DNA from: Deltaproteobacteria bacterium
Lineage (GTDB): Bacteria > Desulfobacterota > GWC2-55-46
Direction of reading: 5' to 3'
NCBI GenBank assembly: GCA_016177845.1
Contig: JACOUO010000011.1
Coordinates: 1 to 64,000, forward strand
Length of the DNA stretch: 64,000 nucleotides
The first letter of the stretch is position 1. The number at the start of each line of letters is the position of its first letter. Position numbers and translations under genes: made by a program. Shown one piece after another: positions 21,879 through 30,603 of this stretch. Under the pieces are notes generated by a model. That model was not told where the DNA came from, searched no databases, and saw nothing but the letters and a program-made list of their open reading frames with translations.

Positions 21879-23312
21879 GTGAGCGTTGAGATAGATACAA
21901 GGCCTATATGGCTTCTTATTTTCCTGAAAGCAGTAAGGCCGCTGTTCTTTTTGTTGATGGGACTTGCTTTCCTTTATGCGGTTCAGATGCCCACGCCAGA
22001 AGGCCTGACCATCGGCGGGCAAAGGGCCATAGCCATATTTTTCGTCTGCCTTATCCTGTGGGTCACCAATGTAGTGCCCCTTGCAATAACAAGCCTCTTT
22101 GCCATTGTCCTGGTCCCGCTTCTCGGTGTTCTTACCCAGAAAGATACCTATTCCCTGTTCGGGAATGAGGCAGTGTTTTTCATCCTCGGCGCATTTATTC
22201 TTGCAGGCGCGATAATGCATTCGGGGCTTTCCAACAGGATAGCCCTGAACATAATGGACAGGTTCGGCGGTTCTCCGAGGAAACTTCTTTTAAGCATATT
22301 TCTGCTTGCCGCCGTGCTTTCGTTCTTTATGTCAGAGCATGCGGTCGCCGCGATGCTATTTCCCATTGTCCTTGAGATATCCAAAAGCCTTGGGCTTAAG
22401 CCCGGCAAATCCAATTACGGTAAGCTCATGTTCTTTGCTCTTGCGTGGGGCTGTGTCATAGGCGGCGTCGGCACATTCCTCGGCGGGGCGAGAGTGCCGC
22501 TTGCGATAGGAATATTAAAAGAGACAACAGGGGCATCTATTGAATTTCTTGATTATACAATCGCGGTATTCCCGCTTGTCATCATAATGATGTTGGTCGG
22601 CTATATGCTTCTTACGAGGTTTTTCCCCATCGATATTACCGGGGTTGAAAGCGCGAGGCAGGTCCTTGCCAAGAGGCTCAAGGGCCTTGGCAAAATGACA
22701 TATTCAGAGTATTGCGTAGGTGCGGTACTGGGACTGACGATACTTGCGTGGATATTCTTCGGCAGAAGATTTGGGCTTGCAACAATTGCATTAAGTTCGG
22801 TTGTAATGCTATTTATGCTTAGGCTCGTAAGATGGAAAGATATCGAAGAATATGTGAATTGGGGTATAATACTGATGTACGGAGGGGCCATCATACTTGG
22901 GACCGCGCTCGATAAGAGCGGGGCAGCCTCATGGCTCGTAAACGGCGCAATAGGCAAATGGGCGACGAGCCCATGGACTGTGTTTGCCATCTTCTCGCTT
23001 CTTTCCATTTTTCTTACCGAGGCAATGAGCAACGCCGCCGTCATAGCTATACTGCTTCCCGTAAGCATAGGAATGGCGGAGAACCTTTCCATGGACCCGT
23101 CCATAGTGACTTATTCGATAGCCGTGCCTGCCGGACTTGCCTTCATGTTCCCGATGTCAACTCCGGCCAATGCCATAGCTGTCTCGTCGAATTACATAAC
23201 CGTAAAGGATATGGTAAAAGGCGGCTTTATAATGTGCATAACCGCATGGCTGGTATTTAACCTGGTTGCGGCTTACTGGTGGCCGCTTATCGGAATGGGG
23301 TATTCGAAATGA
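21879..23312 (+). CDS. SLC13/DASS-family anion symporter, probable sulfate importer
   Basis: 477 residues from GTG 21879, which has ACGGAG 6 bases upstream; TTG 21876 is too close to it. At least ten hydrophobic segments are visible. The family has two anion/sodium binding repeats, seen here as the FFMSEHAVAAMLFP and FLTEAMSNAAVIAILLP segments, each followed by a Pro-rich region (FMFPMSTPANAI). The family imports sulfate or dicarboxylates with sodium. The first repeat has EHA in place of the common SNT. The neighbours cysH and sat make sulfate the likely substrate. Confidence 0.87.
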   Translation: MSVEIDTRPIWLLIFLKAVRPLFFLLMGLAFLYAVQMPTPEGLTIGGQRAIAIFFVCLILWVTNVVPLAITSLFAIVLVPLLGVLTQKDTYSLFGNEAVFFILGAFILAGAIMHSGLSNRIALNIMDRFGGSPRKLLLSIFLLAAVLSFFMSEHAVAAMLFPIVLEISKSLGLKPGKSNYGKLMFFALAWGCVIGGVGTFLGGARVPLAIGILKETTGASIEFLDYTIAVFPLVIIMMLVGYMLLTRFFPIDITGVESARQVLAKRLKGLGKMTYSEYCVGAVLGLTILAWIFFGRRFGLATIALSSVVMLFMLRLVRWKDIEEYVNWGIILMYGGAIILGTALDKSGAASWLVNGAIGKWATSPWTVFAIFSLLSIFLTEAMSNAAVIAILLPVSIGMAENLSMDPSIVTYSIAVPAGLAFMFPMSTPANAIAVSSNYITVKDMVKGGFIMCITAWLVFNLVAAYWWPLIGMGYSK

Positions 23313-23776
23313 AGGATGTATTGTTAGTGCTTTCCACATCAGGCATTTCAGATGAGGCAATCAACTTCGCCGTTGAAAAGGCTAAAAAAGACGGAGTTGG
23401 CATTATCGCGCTCTATCTGCTTGAGGCAGGCGCCGCCGATGAGGTCTTTGATACCTTTACCGATATAGGTTTTATCGGAGACAGGCCCTCGACACAGCTT
23501 TCCGAATCCATCATGAAAGAGTTCAGGCAGAGGGGTTATGAGGAACTTGGCAAGGTACAGGTCAAGGCAATGGAGGAGGGGGTTGATTTTGAGCCTGTAA
23601 TGGAGCAGGGCGATTTTGTAAAGACAATCCTTAAAGAGCTTAATGAGAGGGATATCAGTACAGCGATATTGGTCAGGAGAAAGAGAAGGAACTTCTTCAG
23701 ATATTTCTCCAGGTCAGTTACCGATGAAATAAAAGAGAAGGCCCAATGTGAGGTAATAATCTTCACTGAGGAATAA
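23309..23776 (+). CDS. Universal stress (UspA) domain protein
   Basis: 155 residues from ATG 23309, which overlaps the transporter stop as ATGA, so translation is coupled. The ORF-track start at 23279 lies inside the transporter gene. The fold is Usp-like: DVLLVLSTSG at the start and a C-terminal LVRRKRRNFFRYFSRSVTDEI followed by CEVIIF. The usual ATP-binding G-x2-G-x9-G(S/T) is not clear; RRKRRNFFRYF occupies that place, so nucleotide binding is uncertain. Fusion or coupling of Usp proteins to transporters is common and suggests it regulates the SLC13 protein. Confidence 0.8.
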   Translation: MKDVLLVLSTSGISDEAINFAVEKAKKDGVGIIALYLLEAGAADEVFDTFTDIGFIGDRPSTQLSESIMKEFRQRGYEELGKVQVKAMEEGVDFEPVMEQGDFVKTILKELNERDISTAILVRRKRRNFFRYFSRSVTDEIKEKAQCEVIIFTEE

Positions 23777-23803
23777 ACAAAGCAAAAAAGACGGAGGATA
23801 AAT

Positions 23804-24505
23804 ATGTCTGAGAAAATATGGACTGAAGAGGAACTTAAAAAAGTAAATGACAGCCTTGAAGGCAAGAGTCCTGAAGAGGCTTTGAAATGGGGGCTTGATA
23901 ACTTCGGACAGGAAGAGATTTCGCTTGCCTGCAGCTTCGGCCCTGAAGATGTGGCCCTTGTTGACATGATAGTTAAGCTGAGGCCTGAGGCACGGATATT
24001 CTATCTGGATACCGACCTGCTCTTTAAGGAATCCCTTGACGTAAGGGACAAGCTCATATCAAAATACGGTATCAAGCCCGAAAGGTTCGGCGCAAAGACT
24101 AACCTTGAGGAAATGGCAGCCGAGTTCGGCCCAGAGCTTTGGAAAAAGGAACCCGACAAATGCTGCAATATCCGTAAAATGGTTCCCCTTGCCGAGGCGC
24201 TTTCGAACTTAAGGGCGTGGGTAACAGGCATCAGGAGAGAGCAGTCCCCCACAAGGGCCAATGCGCCTGTTGTAAGCTGGGACGCCAAGTTCAAGCTGGT
24301 AAAGATAAACCCGCTTGTTGCCTGGAAAGACAAGGATGTATGGGATTATATCCATAAGCATAATATCCCTTACAATGTCCTCCATGACAAAAATTATCCG
24401 TCTATCGGCTGTGAGCCTTGCACAAAGCCCGTTATGCCCGGAGAAGACCCGAGGGCAGGCAGGTGGGCAGGTTTCCAGAAGACCGAATGCGGGCTTCACA
24501 AGTAA
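23804..24505 (+). CDS. cysH: Adenylyl-sulfate (APS) reductase, CysH family with [4Fe-4S] motif
   Basis: 233 residues. It has the PAPS-reductase fold with SFGPEDVALVD, YLDTDLLF and TGIRREQSPTRA. The cluster motif is the double CC...CxxC type: KCCNIRK and GCEPC. The catalytic ECGLHK ends the protein. The Cys cluster is the mark of the assimilatory enzyme that reduces APS directly to sulfite with thioredoxin, and no APS kinase is encoded in the window, which agrees. It lies between usp and sat with a GGAGG ribosome site. Confidence 0.95.
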   Translation: MSEKIWTEEELKKVNDSLEGKSPEEALKWGLDNFGQEEISLACSFGPEDVALVDMIVKLRPEARIFYLDTDLLFKESLDVRDKLISKYGIKPERFGAKTNLEEMAAEFGPELWKKEPDKCCNIRKMVPLAEALSNLRAWVTGIRREQSPTRANAPVVSWDAKFKLVKINPLVAWKDKDVWDYIHKHNIPYNVLHDKNYPSIGCEPCTKPVMPGEDPRAGRWAGFQKTECGLHK

Positions 24506-24552
24506 TTTGCAGATAAAATTCATTCAGAATAGAATATTCAGGAGGCTTACAG

Positions 24553-25725
24553 GTGGAAGGACTTATACAGCCGCACGGCGGCAGGCTTATCAACAGGGTT
24601 GTTGAAGGAGTTGAAAGGGAAGAGCTTGAGAGAAAGGCTAAAGACCTTAAAAAGATAGCCCTCAACGACAGGGAAGTTTCGGATATCGAGATGATATCGA
24701 TCGGCGCGCTTAGCCCGCTTGAAGGCTTCATGGGCAAGGACGATTACCATTCAGTAATGGATACCATGCACCTTAAGAACGGGCTGCCGTGGACAATACC
24801 CATTACCCTTTCAGCCACTTTGGAAGAGGCAAAGACGCTTAAGGAAGGAACAGACATAGCCCTTACCGACAAGAACCACGCGATAATCGGCGTGCTCCAT
24901 CTTGAGGAGATATTCCCGATAGATAAGGAGAAGGAAGCCATACAGGTCTACGGCACTGCCGAGGATAAACACCCCGGAGTTAAAAAGGTCTATGAGATGG
25001 GAGAGATGCTCCTTGGCGGAAAAGTATCCCTCTTAAAAAGGCCTGTTCATACAGAGTTCCTTGAGCAGAGGCTTGACCCCAGGGACACAAGGGCGCTCTT
25101 CAGGGAAAAGGGCTGGAAGAGGGTAGTAGGCTTCCAGACAAGAAATCCCATACACAGGGCACACGAGTACATCCAGAAGTGCGCTCTTGAGACAGTTGAC
25201 GGCATAATGATACACCCGCTTGTCGGAGAGACAAAGGGCGATGACATCCCGGCAACGGTACGCATGCGCTGCTATAAGGCTTTGATAGAGAATTACTATC
25301 CCAAGGACAGGGTGGCTCTTGTCGTAAATCCTGCCGCAATGAGATATGCAGGCCCTAAAGAGGCGGTTTTCCATGCCCTTATCAGGAAGAACTACGGCTG
25401 CACTCATTTCATCATAGGCAGGGACCACGCAGGCGTAGGCAATTACTACGGCACATTCGATGCCCATTACATCTTCGATAACTTTGACCCGGCATTGATC
25501 GGCATCACGCCGATGTTCTTTGACTATACCTTCTATTGCAAGAAGTGCGCAGGCATGGCCTCATACAAGAGCTGCCCGCACGGAAGCGAAGACCATATCA
25601 TCCTTTCAGGCACAAAGGTAAGGGAGATGCTCAGGGGCGGAATATGCCCTCCGCCCGAGTTCAGCAGGCCTGAGGTAGCGGCGATACTTATTGAGGCGAT
25701 GAAAGGCCAGGCGCAGCCTGCCTGA
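24553..25725 (+). CDS. sat: Sulfate adenylyltransferase (ATP sulfurylase)
   Basis: 390 residues, the bacterial/archaeal homo-oligomeric type. It starts at GTG 24553 with GGAGG 7 bases upstream. The active site carries [23 protein letters not shown] and [16 protein letters not shown] ... CPHG segment near the end is a zinc site of this family. It forms APS and pyrophosphate from ATP and sulfate. No APS-kinase domain is fused. With cysH directly upstream it gives sulfite, so it is placed here as assimilatory, although the same type serves dissimilatory sulfate reducers. Confidence 0.97.
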   Translation: MEGLIQPHGGRLINRVVEGVEREELERKAKDLKKIALNDREVSDIEMISIGALSPLEGFMGKDDYHSVMDTMHLKNGLPWTIPITLSATLEEAKTLKEGTDIALTDKNHAIIGVLHLEEIFPIDKEKEAIQVYGTAEDKHPGVKKVYEMGEMLLGGKVSLLKRPVHTEFLEQRLDPRDTRALFREKGWKRVVGFQTRNPIHRAHEYIQKCALETVDGIMIHPLVGETKGDDIPATVRMRCYKALIENYYPKDRVALVVNPAAMRYAGPKEAVFHALIRKNYGCTHFIIGRDHAGVGNYYGTFDAHYIFDNFDPALIGITPMFFDYTFYCKKCAGMASYKSCPHGSEDHIILSGTKVREMLRGGICPPPEFSRPEVAAILIEAMKGQAQPA

Positions 25726-25731
25726 TTTCGC

Positions 25732-25759
25732 TTGATTCCGGCTAAAAATCGAATATACT
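25732..25759 (+). promoter_or_regulatory. Probable promoter of the M20 hydrolase
   Basis: TTGATT at 25732-25737 and TATACT at 25754-25759 with a 16-base spacer, directly after sat. Confidence 0.6.
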
Positions 25760-25791
25760 TTCTAAGTTGGTAATACTGCCGAGCGGGAAAA

Positions 25792-26976
25792 ATGGAAGAT
25801 TTAACCGGATTAAAAAAAGAATTTATAAAGGCCGCCGAGGAGCTTGAGCCAAGGCTCACAAAGCTCAGCGATGGCTTTTATCATCACCCGGAGACCGGCC
25901 TGGAGGAGTGGAGGACATCCTCCGCCATGCAGGAGCTCCTTAAGGAATTCGGCTTTTCAGTTGAGTCTAACCTTGCCGGGATGCCTACGGCATTCAGGGC
26001 CCGGTTAGGCTCAGGGAAGCCCTCCATAGCCTTGTTGGCTGAGATGGACGCACTTCCCGCAGTCGGACACGGCTGCGGGCATAATATTGCAGGCACAGCC
26101 TCTATAGGGGCTGCGGCCGCGCTTTCAAAGATCCTTTCAAAAAGACTTCCCAAAGACAAAGGCAGCCTCATCGTTCTCGGAACTCCTGCCGAAGAGCTTG
26201 GCAAGGGCAAGATAGAGATGATAAAGGCAGGTATCTTTAACGATATCGATGCCTCCATGATGGTGCACGGCTCTTCAAAAAGGACTGTAGTAAAGCATTT
26301 CCTCGGCCTTATCAGGCTTAACTTCGTATTCCACGGCCACTCAAGCCATGCCTCGGCATACCCTGAAGAAGGCATCAACGCGCTTGACGCGGTAATCCTT
26401 TTATTCAACGCCATAAACGCCTTAAGGCAGCAGACAAGGACCGATGTCAGGATACACGGCATAATAACGGACGGCGGAAGGGCGCCCAATATCATACCTG
26501 ACAGGGCAGAGGCGAACTTTTATGTAAGGGCCAATGATCTTAAAGAGCTTGATTCAATAAAAAAGAGGGTTATCAACTGCGCCGAGGGCGCTGCCGTCTC
26601 TACAGGCTGCAGGCTTGAATGCACAGAGGTCGGCGAGTTAAACGCTCCGATGAAGATAAATCTCTCTTTTGTCAATGCTTACAGAAAGTCGCTTGATTAT
26701 CTTGGGCTTGAGGAAGACAGGCAGGCCCCGGAAAAAAATGTCGGCTCATCCGATATCGGCAATGTCTCACAGATAATCCCGACTATTCATCCCCATGTGC
26801 CTATAAGGGAGGGGATAAATATACACACCCACGAATTCGCAGCCGCAACAATCACCTCTGACGGCCACAGGGCTTTAATGGAAGGCGTTAAGACCCTTGG
26901 GCTGACCGCGATAGACCTCATCTTTGACCCTAAAACACTTCATGAGATTAAAAAGGACTTCCAAAGGCAGGAATAA
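25792..26976 (+). CDS. M20 family amidohydrolase/peptidase
   Basis: 394 residues. The motifs fit the M20D aminoacylase/carboxypeptidase group: HHPETGLEEWRTS near residue 30, LLAEMDALPAVGHGCGHN (metal ligands), TPAEELGKGK with the Glu-Glu pair, a dimerisation lid (FHGHSSHAS) and SSDIGNVS ... HTHEF near the end. Family members hydrolyse N-acyl amino acids or p-aminobenzoyl-glutamate with two metal ions. Its location after sat suggests recycling of an N-acyl sulfur amino acid, but it has its own promoter and the substrate cannot be read from sequence. Confidence 0.88.
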   Translation: MEDLTGLKKEFIKAAEELEPRLTKLSDGFYHHPETGLEEWRTSSAMQELLKEFGFSVESNLAGMPTAFRARLGSGKPSIALLAEMDALPAVGHGCGHNIAGTASIGAAAALSKILSKRLPKDKGSLIVLGTPAEELGKGKIEMIKAGIFNDIDASMMVHGSSKRTVVKHFLGLIRLNFVFHGHSSHASAYPEEGINALDAVILLFNAINALRQQTRTDVRIHGIITDGGRAPNIIPDRAEANFYVRANDLKELDSIKKRVINCAEGAAVSTGCRLECTEVGELNAPMKINLSFVNAYRKSLDYLGLEEDRQAPEKNVGSSDIGNVSQIIPTIHPHVPIREGINIHTHEFAAATITSDGHRALMEGVKTLGLTAIDLIFDPKTLHEIKKDFQRQE

Positions 26977-27009
26977 TCGATTTAAGCATGCCTTAATGGT
27001 AAGTCCCTC

Positions 27010-27038
27010 TTGATTCAAATTGTGAATTAATTTATGAT
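27010..27038 (+). promoter_or_regulatory. Probable promoter of the HAMP protein/pseudopilin pair
   Basis: TTGATT at 27010-27015, a 17-base spacer and TATGAT at 27033-27038. The leader is about 160 bases and holds a hairpin (TTCTGTT pairs with AACAGAA, extended by CATCA/TGATG, about 27066-27105). No riboswitch class is recognised. Confidence 0.6.
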
Positions 27039-27205
27039 TCCTATATGAAATGTGCCTTTTCGCACATCATTTTTTCTGTTCCGCATGGTAACAGAAGGTG
27101 ATGCGAAGAGGAGCTAAAGAACTTCCGGCGTTATGCCAGTTCGCCTTCAGGCTTTCCCCGACTGCCATCAACGCGCTTGTATCCCAAAAAAAGCGGAGAG
27201 GACAA

Positions 27206-27787
27206 ATGGATTTCAGCTTCACTCGCAAAAAGATAATTATAAAACCGGAATATCAGTTAAGGCTCGCGCTGACATTTTTCATTTACATAATTTTATATTC
27301 CATAGTTTTGGGTTTCATAATCTTTTATCCTTTATACAACGACCTTAACGCAGCCGCCAGCATAGAAGAGCAGACCCGCATATCAGCCCTTGTCCTTTAT
27401 CTGCACAAGAGGATATGGATAGGGCTCTTATTTGTAGCCGTTCTGGCCGCGGTACATGCGATATTTGCGTCACATAAGTTAGTAGGCCCCATGTACCGGT
27501 TTGAGAAGGCGATGAATGAGCTTATCAGGGGCAATTACAAGCTCAGGATACGCATAAGAAAGAAAGATGAGTTCAAGGAGATGGAAGGCCTTATCAATAG
27601 GCTTTCCGAGCTTCTTGATATTGAGAAGACAAGGGACGCGCAGTTCTATACTGATATGAAAATGCGGCTTGAGATGATCTCCGCGATGCTTGAGGCCGAA
27701 GGCGCAGCTTACCCTCCTGAGGTCAGGAGACTCATGCAGGACCTTGTTTTAGAGCTGAGTTCACGCGCGCAACATAAAAATTATTAA
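27206..27787 (+). CDS. HAMP-domain inner-membrane protein without an output domain
   Basis: 193 residues from ATG 27206, which has GGAGAGG 4 bases upstream. The ORF-track start at 27098 adds 36 unlikely residues. Two membrane helices (about 17-39 and 70-90) flank a short periplasmic loop. A HAMP-like segment (SHKLVGPMYRFEKAMNELIRGNY ... DEFKEMEGLINRL) and a coiled-coil tail follow. No kinase, methyl-accepting or cyclase domain is present. It pairs with the pseudopilin gene 9 bases downstream, so it may control or assemble that pilin-like protein. Confidence 0.75.
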   Translation: MDFSFTRKKIIIKPEYQLRLALTFFIYIILYSIVLGFIIFYPLYNDLNAAASIEEQTRISALVLYLHKRIWIGLLFVAVLAAVHAIFASHKLVGPMYRFEKAMNELIRGNYKLRIRIRKKDEFKEMEGLINRLSELLDIEKTRDAQFYTDMKMRLEMISAMLEAEGAAYPPEVRRLMQDLVLELSSRAQHKNY

Positions 27788-27795
27788 GGTTTTTA

Positions 27796-28275
27796 ATGTT
27801 GAGAACATCTTCCAAAAAAAAGAGTTCAGCACAGGGCGGCTTCACCGTCCTTGAGCTTCTTTTTGTCATGTTCATAGTCGCGATCCTGGCTGTTTTCGCC
27901 ATCCCGGCTTATATAGGCTTTATTCAAAAGGCACGGGAGACTGCGGTTGTGTCCTATCTTTCAAAGATAAAAAAGGCCGAGGAAGTCCACAGGCTCGGGC
28001 TTAATTCAGGCGGCCTCTATTCCAACAGTTTTGATGTTCTTGAAGATACCGGTATCGTCCCTCCCGCTACAGGCATCTCCAGCCGTGTGGAACATGATTA
28101 CACCTTTGACCTTACTGCCGGAGTTGACGGAAGCAGTCTGCCCTACTGGAGGGTTAATGCCGCTCCTTTAAGTTCGGATGCAAGCGCAAAATGGTTCTAT
28201 ATCGATGATCAGGGCCCTGTGAGATACGAAACAGGGGCCGCGGCAACAGCCTCAAGCCCAGTCTTAAAACGATAA
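27796..28275 (+). CDS. Type IV pilin-like protein (pseudopilin)
   Basis: 159 residues. A basic leader ends with GG, and cleavage would give FTVLELLFVMFIVAILAVFA, the class IV prepilin signature with Glu5. The remaining globular part is short and has no Cys. It differs from the main pilin at 56205 in sequence, size and lack of an aromatic-rich helix end. It is not next to the pil genes, so it may be a minor pilin or part of a secretion pseudopilus. The peptidase that cleaves it is not in this window. Confidence 0.87.
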   Translation: MLRTSSKKKSSAQGGFTVLELLFVMFIVAILAVFAIPAYIGFIQKARETAVVSYLSKIKKAEEVHRLGLNSGGLYSNSFDVLEDTGIVPPATGISSRVEHDYTFDLTAGVDGSSLPYWRVNAAPLSSDASAKWFYIDDQGPVRYETGAAATASSPVLKR

Positions 28276-28341
28276 TTCCCGAGCATGAAAAGCCGAAACA
28301 TTGCGAGTGTCAGACTATTAGACTTAATTCCGCAACTGTGA

Positions 28342-28436
28342 TATATATTGAGGAACAAACCTTAAGGACGGAAATTTTTTAAGCCGCAAGGGCATCTCCA
28401 AAGGGGAGAGGGCGCCGGAGGCCGAATTTATAGGAG
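28342..28436 (+). promoter_or_regulatory. Candidate promoter end and structured 5' leader of the CsgG/FlgT operon
   Basis: A TATATA -10 at 28342 is followed by a GC-rich leader able to fold: CTCC-AAAG-GGAG forms an inner hairpin, GCC/GGC helices surround it, and AAATT/AATTT could close the outside. It ends at AGGAGG before ATG 28443. It resembles an aptamer in layout but lacks the conserved GGGACGCAAAGCC of c-di-GMP-I, and I assign no class. Confidence 0.4.
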
Positions 28437-28442
28437 GTTTGT

Positions 28443-29660
28443 ATGAACCAACAGGGGATTGAATTCCCGGGCCGTTACAGAACCATTATCAAGATAATTC
28501 TGCTCACGATACTGCTTATCTATCCGCTTCTCGTCAATGCCGAAACGCAACCCGAATCAAAATCAGTCGAGTCCACAGGCATGGCGGTCATTACAGATAA
28601 CAATGTGCCCGTAGCACGGGACGCAGCCGTTGGGGACGCCCTGAGAAAGGCTGTTGAACAGGCTGTAGGCACCATGGTCTCTTCTGAGACAATGGTTGAG
28701 AACTTCCAGCTCCTCTCCGATAATGTTTACACAAAGACACAGGGCTACATAAAGAGTTATACGGTTACCAAAGAAGGGCAGTCACAGGGCTTTTATCAGG
28801 TGACTGTAAAGGCGTTGGTCGAGGTAGGCACTCTTATGGACGACCTTAACGCAATGGGGATTTTACAGAAAAAGGCAGAAAAGCCCAGGGTGCTTTTCAT
28901 GATAGCCGAAAAGAACATAGGGCATAAGTATTATACATTCTGGTGGTGGGGCAAGAGCGAGTTCAAGGGCGAGACCGTGGATATATCAGCCGCGGAGACA
29001 TCCTTGAAGCAAATTTTCCTTAATAAAGGCTTCAATGTTGTCGATATGTCAGGGAGCACCGAGAGCTTTGTCGTTGAAGACTCTTTCAAGGTTGAAGACC
29101 TCACAAAAGACGGCGCAAAACAGATAGGCAAGAAGCTTAACGCGGAAATAGTAGTATTCGGCAAGGCAATGGCAAAGGAAGGCCCGAGGACGCCCGAGAG
29201 CGCGGTAGGGACCTATCTGGCGGACATAACGCTTCAGGCAGTAAGGGTAGATGACGGCGGAGTGCTTGCCTCAGCCAGCGGCCACGGGGCGGCCCGCCAT
29301 ATATCCGAGATTACAGGCGGCTCTGAGGCAATACAGAAGGCGTCTTCCGAGCTTGGTGAGAAGCTCATTGAGCAGATAGTCCAGAGGTGGTCCGCAGGCC
29401 ATGAGATTACAGTTAGGCTCAGGGGCGTTACCGATTACCTCAGAGTTGTGGAATTTAAAAACCTCCTCAGGGGCAGGGTCAGGGGAGTGCAGTCAGTCTA
29501 CCAGAGAAGGTTTGAGAACGGGGAAGCCATATTCGAGATTGAGTCAAAAGTACCTGCCCAGCAGGTAGCTGATGACATACTCAAGCTCGGGTTGAGCCTG
29601 AGGGTTTTAAGCACCTCGCCCAATACGATAACGGTTGTAATGGAGCCGGTGCAGCAGTAA
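28443..29660 (+). CDS. FlgT N-domain-like exported protein
   Basis: 405 residues. It starts at ATG 28443 after AGGAGG and has a hydrophobic export segment (about 14-33, ending V-N-A). The first domain (about 40-130) has the FlgT N-terminal pattern: GMAVITDNNVPVARDAAVGDALRKAVEQAVG, then YTKTQGYIKSY and a beta strand YQVTVKALVEVG. The middle (about 145-290) looks like the nucleotide-binding-like fold seen in CsgG/LpoB-type proteins. A C-terminal region of alternating strands follows. FlgT is a Vibrio flagellar H-ring component, but no flagellar gene is present here. It is the first gene of a six-gene envelope operon. Confidence 0.72.
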   Translation: MNQQGIEFPGRYRTIIKIILLTILLIYPLLVNAETQPESKSVESTGMAVITDNNVPVARDAAVGDALRKAVEQAVGTMVSSETMVENFQLLSDNVYTKTQGYIKSYTVTKEGQSQGFYQVTVKALVEVGTLMDDLNAMGILQKKAEKPRVLFMIAEKNIGHKYYTFWWWGKSEFKGETVDISAAETSLKQIFLNKGFNVVDMSGSTESFVVEDSFKVEDLTKDGAKQIGKKLNAEIVVFGKAMAKEGPRTPESAVGTYLADITLQAVRVDDGGVLASASGHGAARHISEITGGSEAIQKASSELGEKLIEQIVQRWSAGHEITVRLRGVTDYLRVVEFKNLLRGRVRGVQSVYQRRFENGEAIFEIESKVPAQQVADDILKLGLSLRVLSTSPNTITVVMEPVQQ

Positions 29661-29725
29661 GATAGTTCGGAATAAACCTGAAAAGCCCTGATTTAAGGTC
29701 CGTGGGGCAGTTGAGATGAGATTTT

Positions 29726-30517
29726 ATGAAAAAGTTTCGTGTACTGCTCTTAGCCGTTTTTTTGCTTGTTCTCGGCGCATGTGCCGCGCCCATGCGCCAC
29801 AGAGTTCCTCCCAATTACTCTAACCCGATATATACGGTAGCCGTTTTGCCGATGTATAACGCCTCCAACGATGTGGAGGGGGCGCGCATGGTCAGGGAGG
29901 AATTCAATAAGAGGATTCAGAATATCAATTATCTTATAAAGCCTCTGAGCGAAGTCGATAGGGTGCTGATGGACCAGATGGGCATAACCCTGGGCTCGCA
30001 GCTTGAGATGACAAACCCGAAGCAGCTTGGTGAGATACTCGGGGTGGACGGGGTCGTTTACGGTTATCTCCTGAACTTCGATGATATCACCACAGGCGTA
30101 TACAACGCCAAAAGGGTAAGGGCAGGTTTTAAGCTCGTGGACACCAAAACAGGCGTCGTGATGTGGGCTGACGGGCATGGCGTAAAAAGCCTGCTTGCGG
30201 GAAGCGATGTGGGCACAGGCATAACATTATTGAAGGAAGCTCAGGACTCTAAAGAGGGGCTTGATTATTACAAGGCCATAGAAGGCCTTAATGAAATACC
30301 GGGGCTGAAAAACTGGCAGATAATAAGGGCTGGAGGCACGAAAAAAGTAGGGGATGCGGCTGCCTTGGCCCTTGGTGAAAAACTTTTGACAAAGGCCTTG
30401 AAGATACATTTAAGGCTTGAATCCGATACAATGCTCAATAGCATTGTAAAGGGCTTCCCGGCAGGGCCGGGCTCTTCGAGGACAGCGGCAGCTCCGTCAG
30501 AGCCTGAAAAAAAATAA
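29726..30517 (+). CDS. GNA1162/DUF799-like lipoprotein
   Basis: 263 residues. The lipobox LGAC gives a lipid-anchored Cys at residue 19. The domain at about 35-190 fits the GNA1162 (DUF799) family: YTVAVLPMYNASNDVEGARMVREEF, then LGVDGVVYGYLLNF and KLVDTKTGVVMWADGHG. In proteobacteria this family is usually found in a small operon with a CsgG-like protein and a DUF4810 lipoprotein. Here CsgG follows directly, but the third partner is replaced by a TPR/SLH protein. The function is unknown; an outer-membrane periplasmic complex is likely. Confidence 0.82.
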   Translation: MKKFRVLLLAVFLLVLGACAAPMRHRVPPNYSNPIYTVAVLPMYNASNDVEGARMVREEFNKRIQNINYLIKPLSEVDRVLMDQMGITLGSQLEMTNPKQLGEILGVDGVVYGYLLNFDDITTGVYNAKRVRAGFKLVDTKTGVVMWADGHGVKSLLAGSDVGTGITLLKEAQDSKEGLDYYKAIEGLNEIPGLKNWQIIRAGGTKKVGDAAALALGEKLLTKALKIHLRLESDTMLNSIVKGFPAGPGSSRTAAAPSEPEKK

Positions 30518-30603
30518 TTTTTTAGGCTGCTGACCTGAAGTGCCGAGGTTTTCAGTCCTCGAATCGGTTTATTCGAAATTTGGATTTTTAACAGGAGGTA
30601 TAT

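Noticed and set aside
22601-23104. 167-residue minus-strand ORF over the SLC13 gene
   Set aside because: Antisense frame of a membrane protein gene; no ribosome site and no domain.
16012-25725. Dissimilatory sulfate reduction locus
   Set aside because: There is no dsrAB, aprAB, qmo or dsrMKJOP in the window. CysH and the carrier genes point to assimilation.
28351-28442. c-di-GMP-I (GEMM) riboswitch before the CsgG/FlgT operon
   Set aside because: CAAACC and a CGCAAGG-like stretch are present, but the required GGGACGCAAAGCC core and the order of helices are not.
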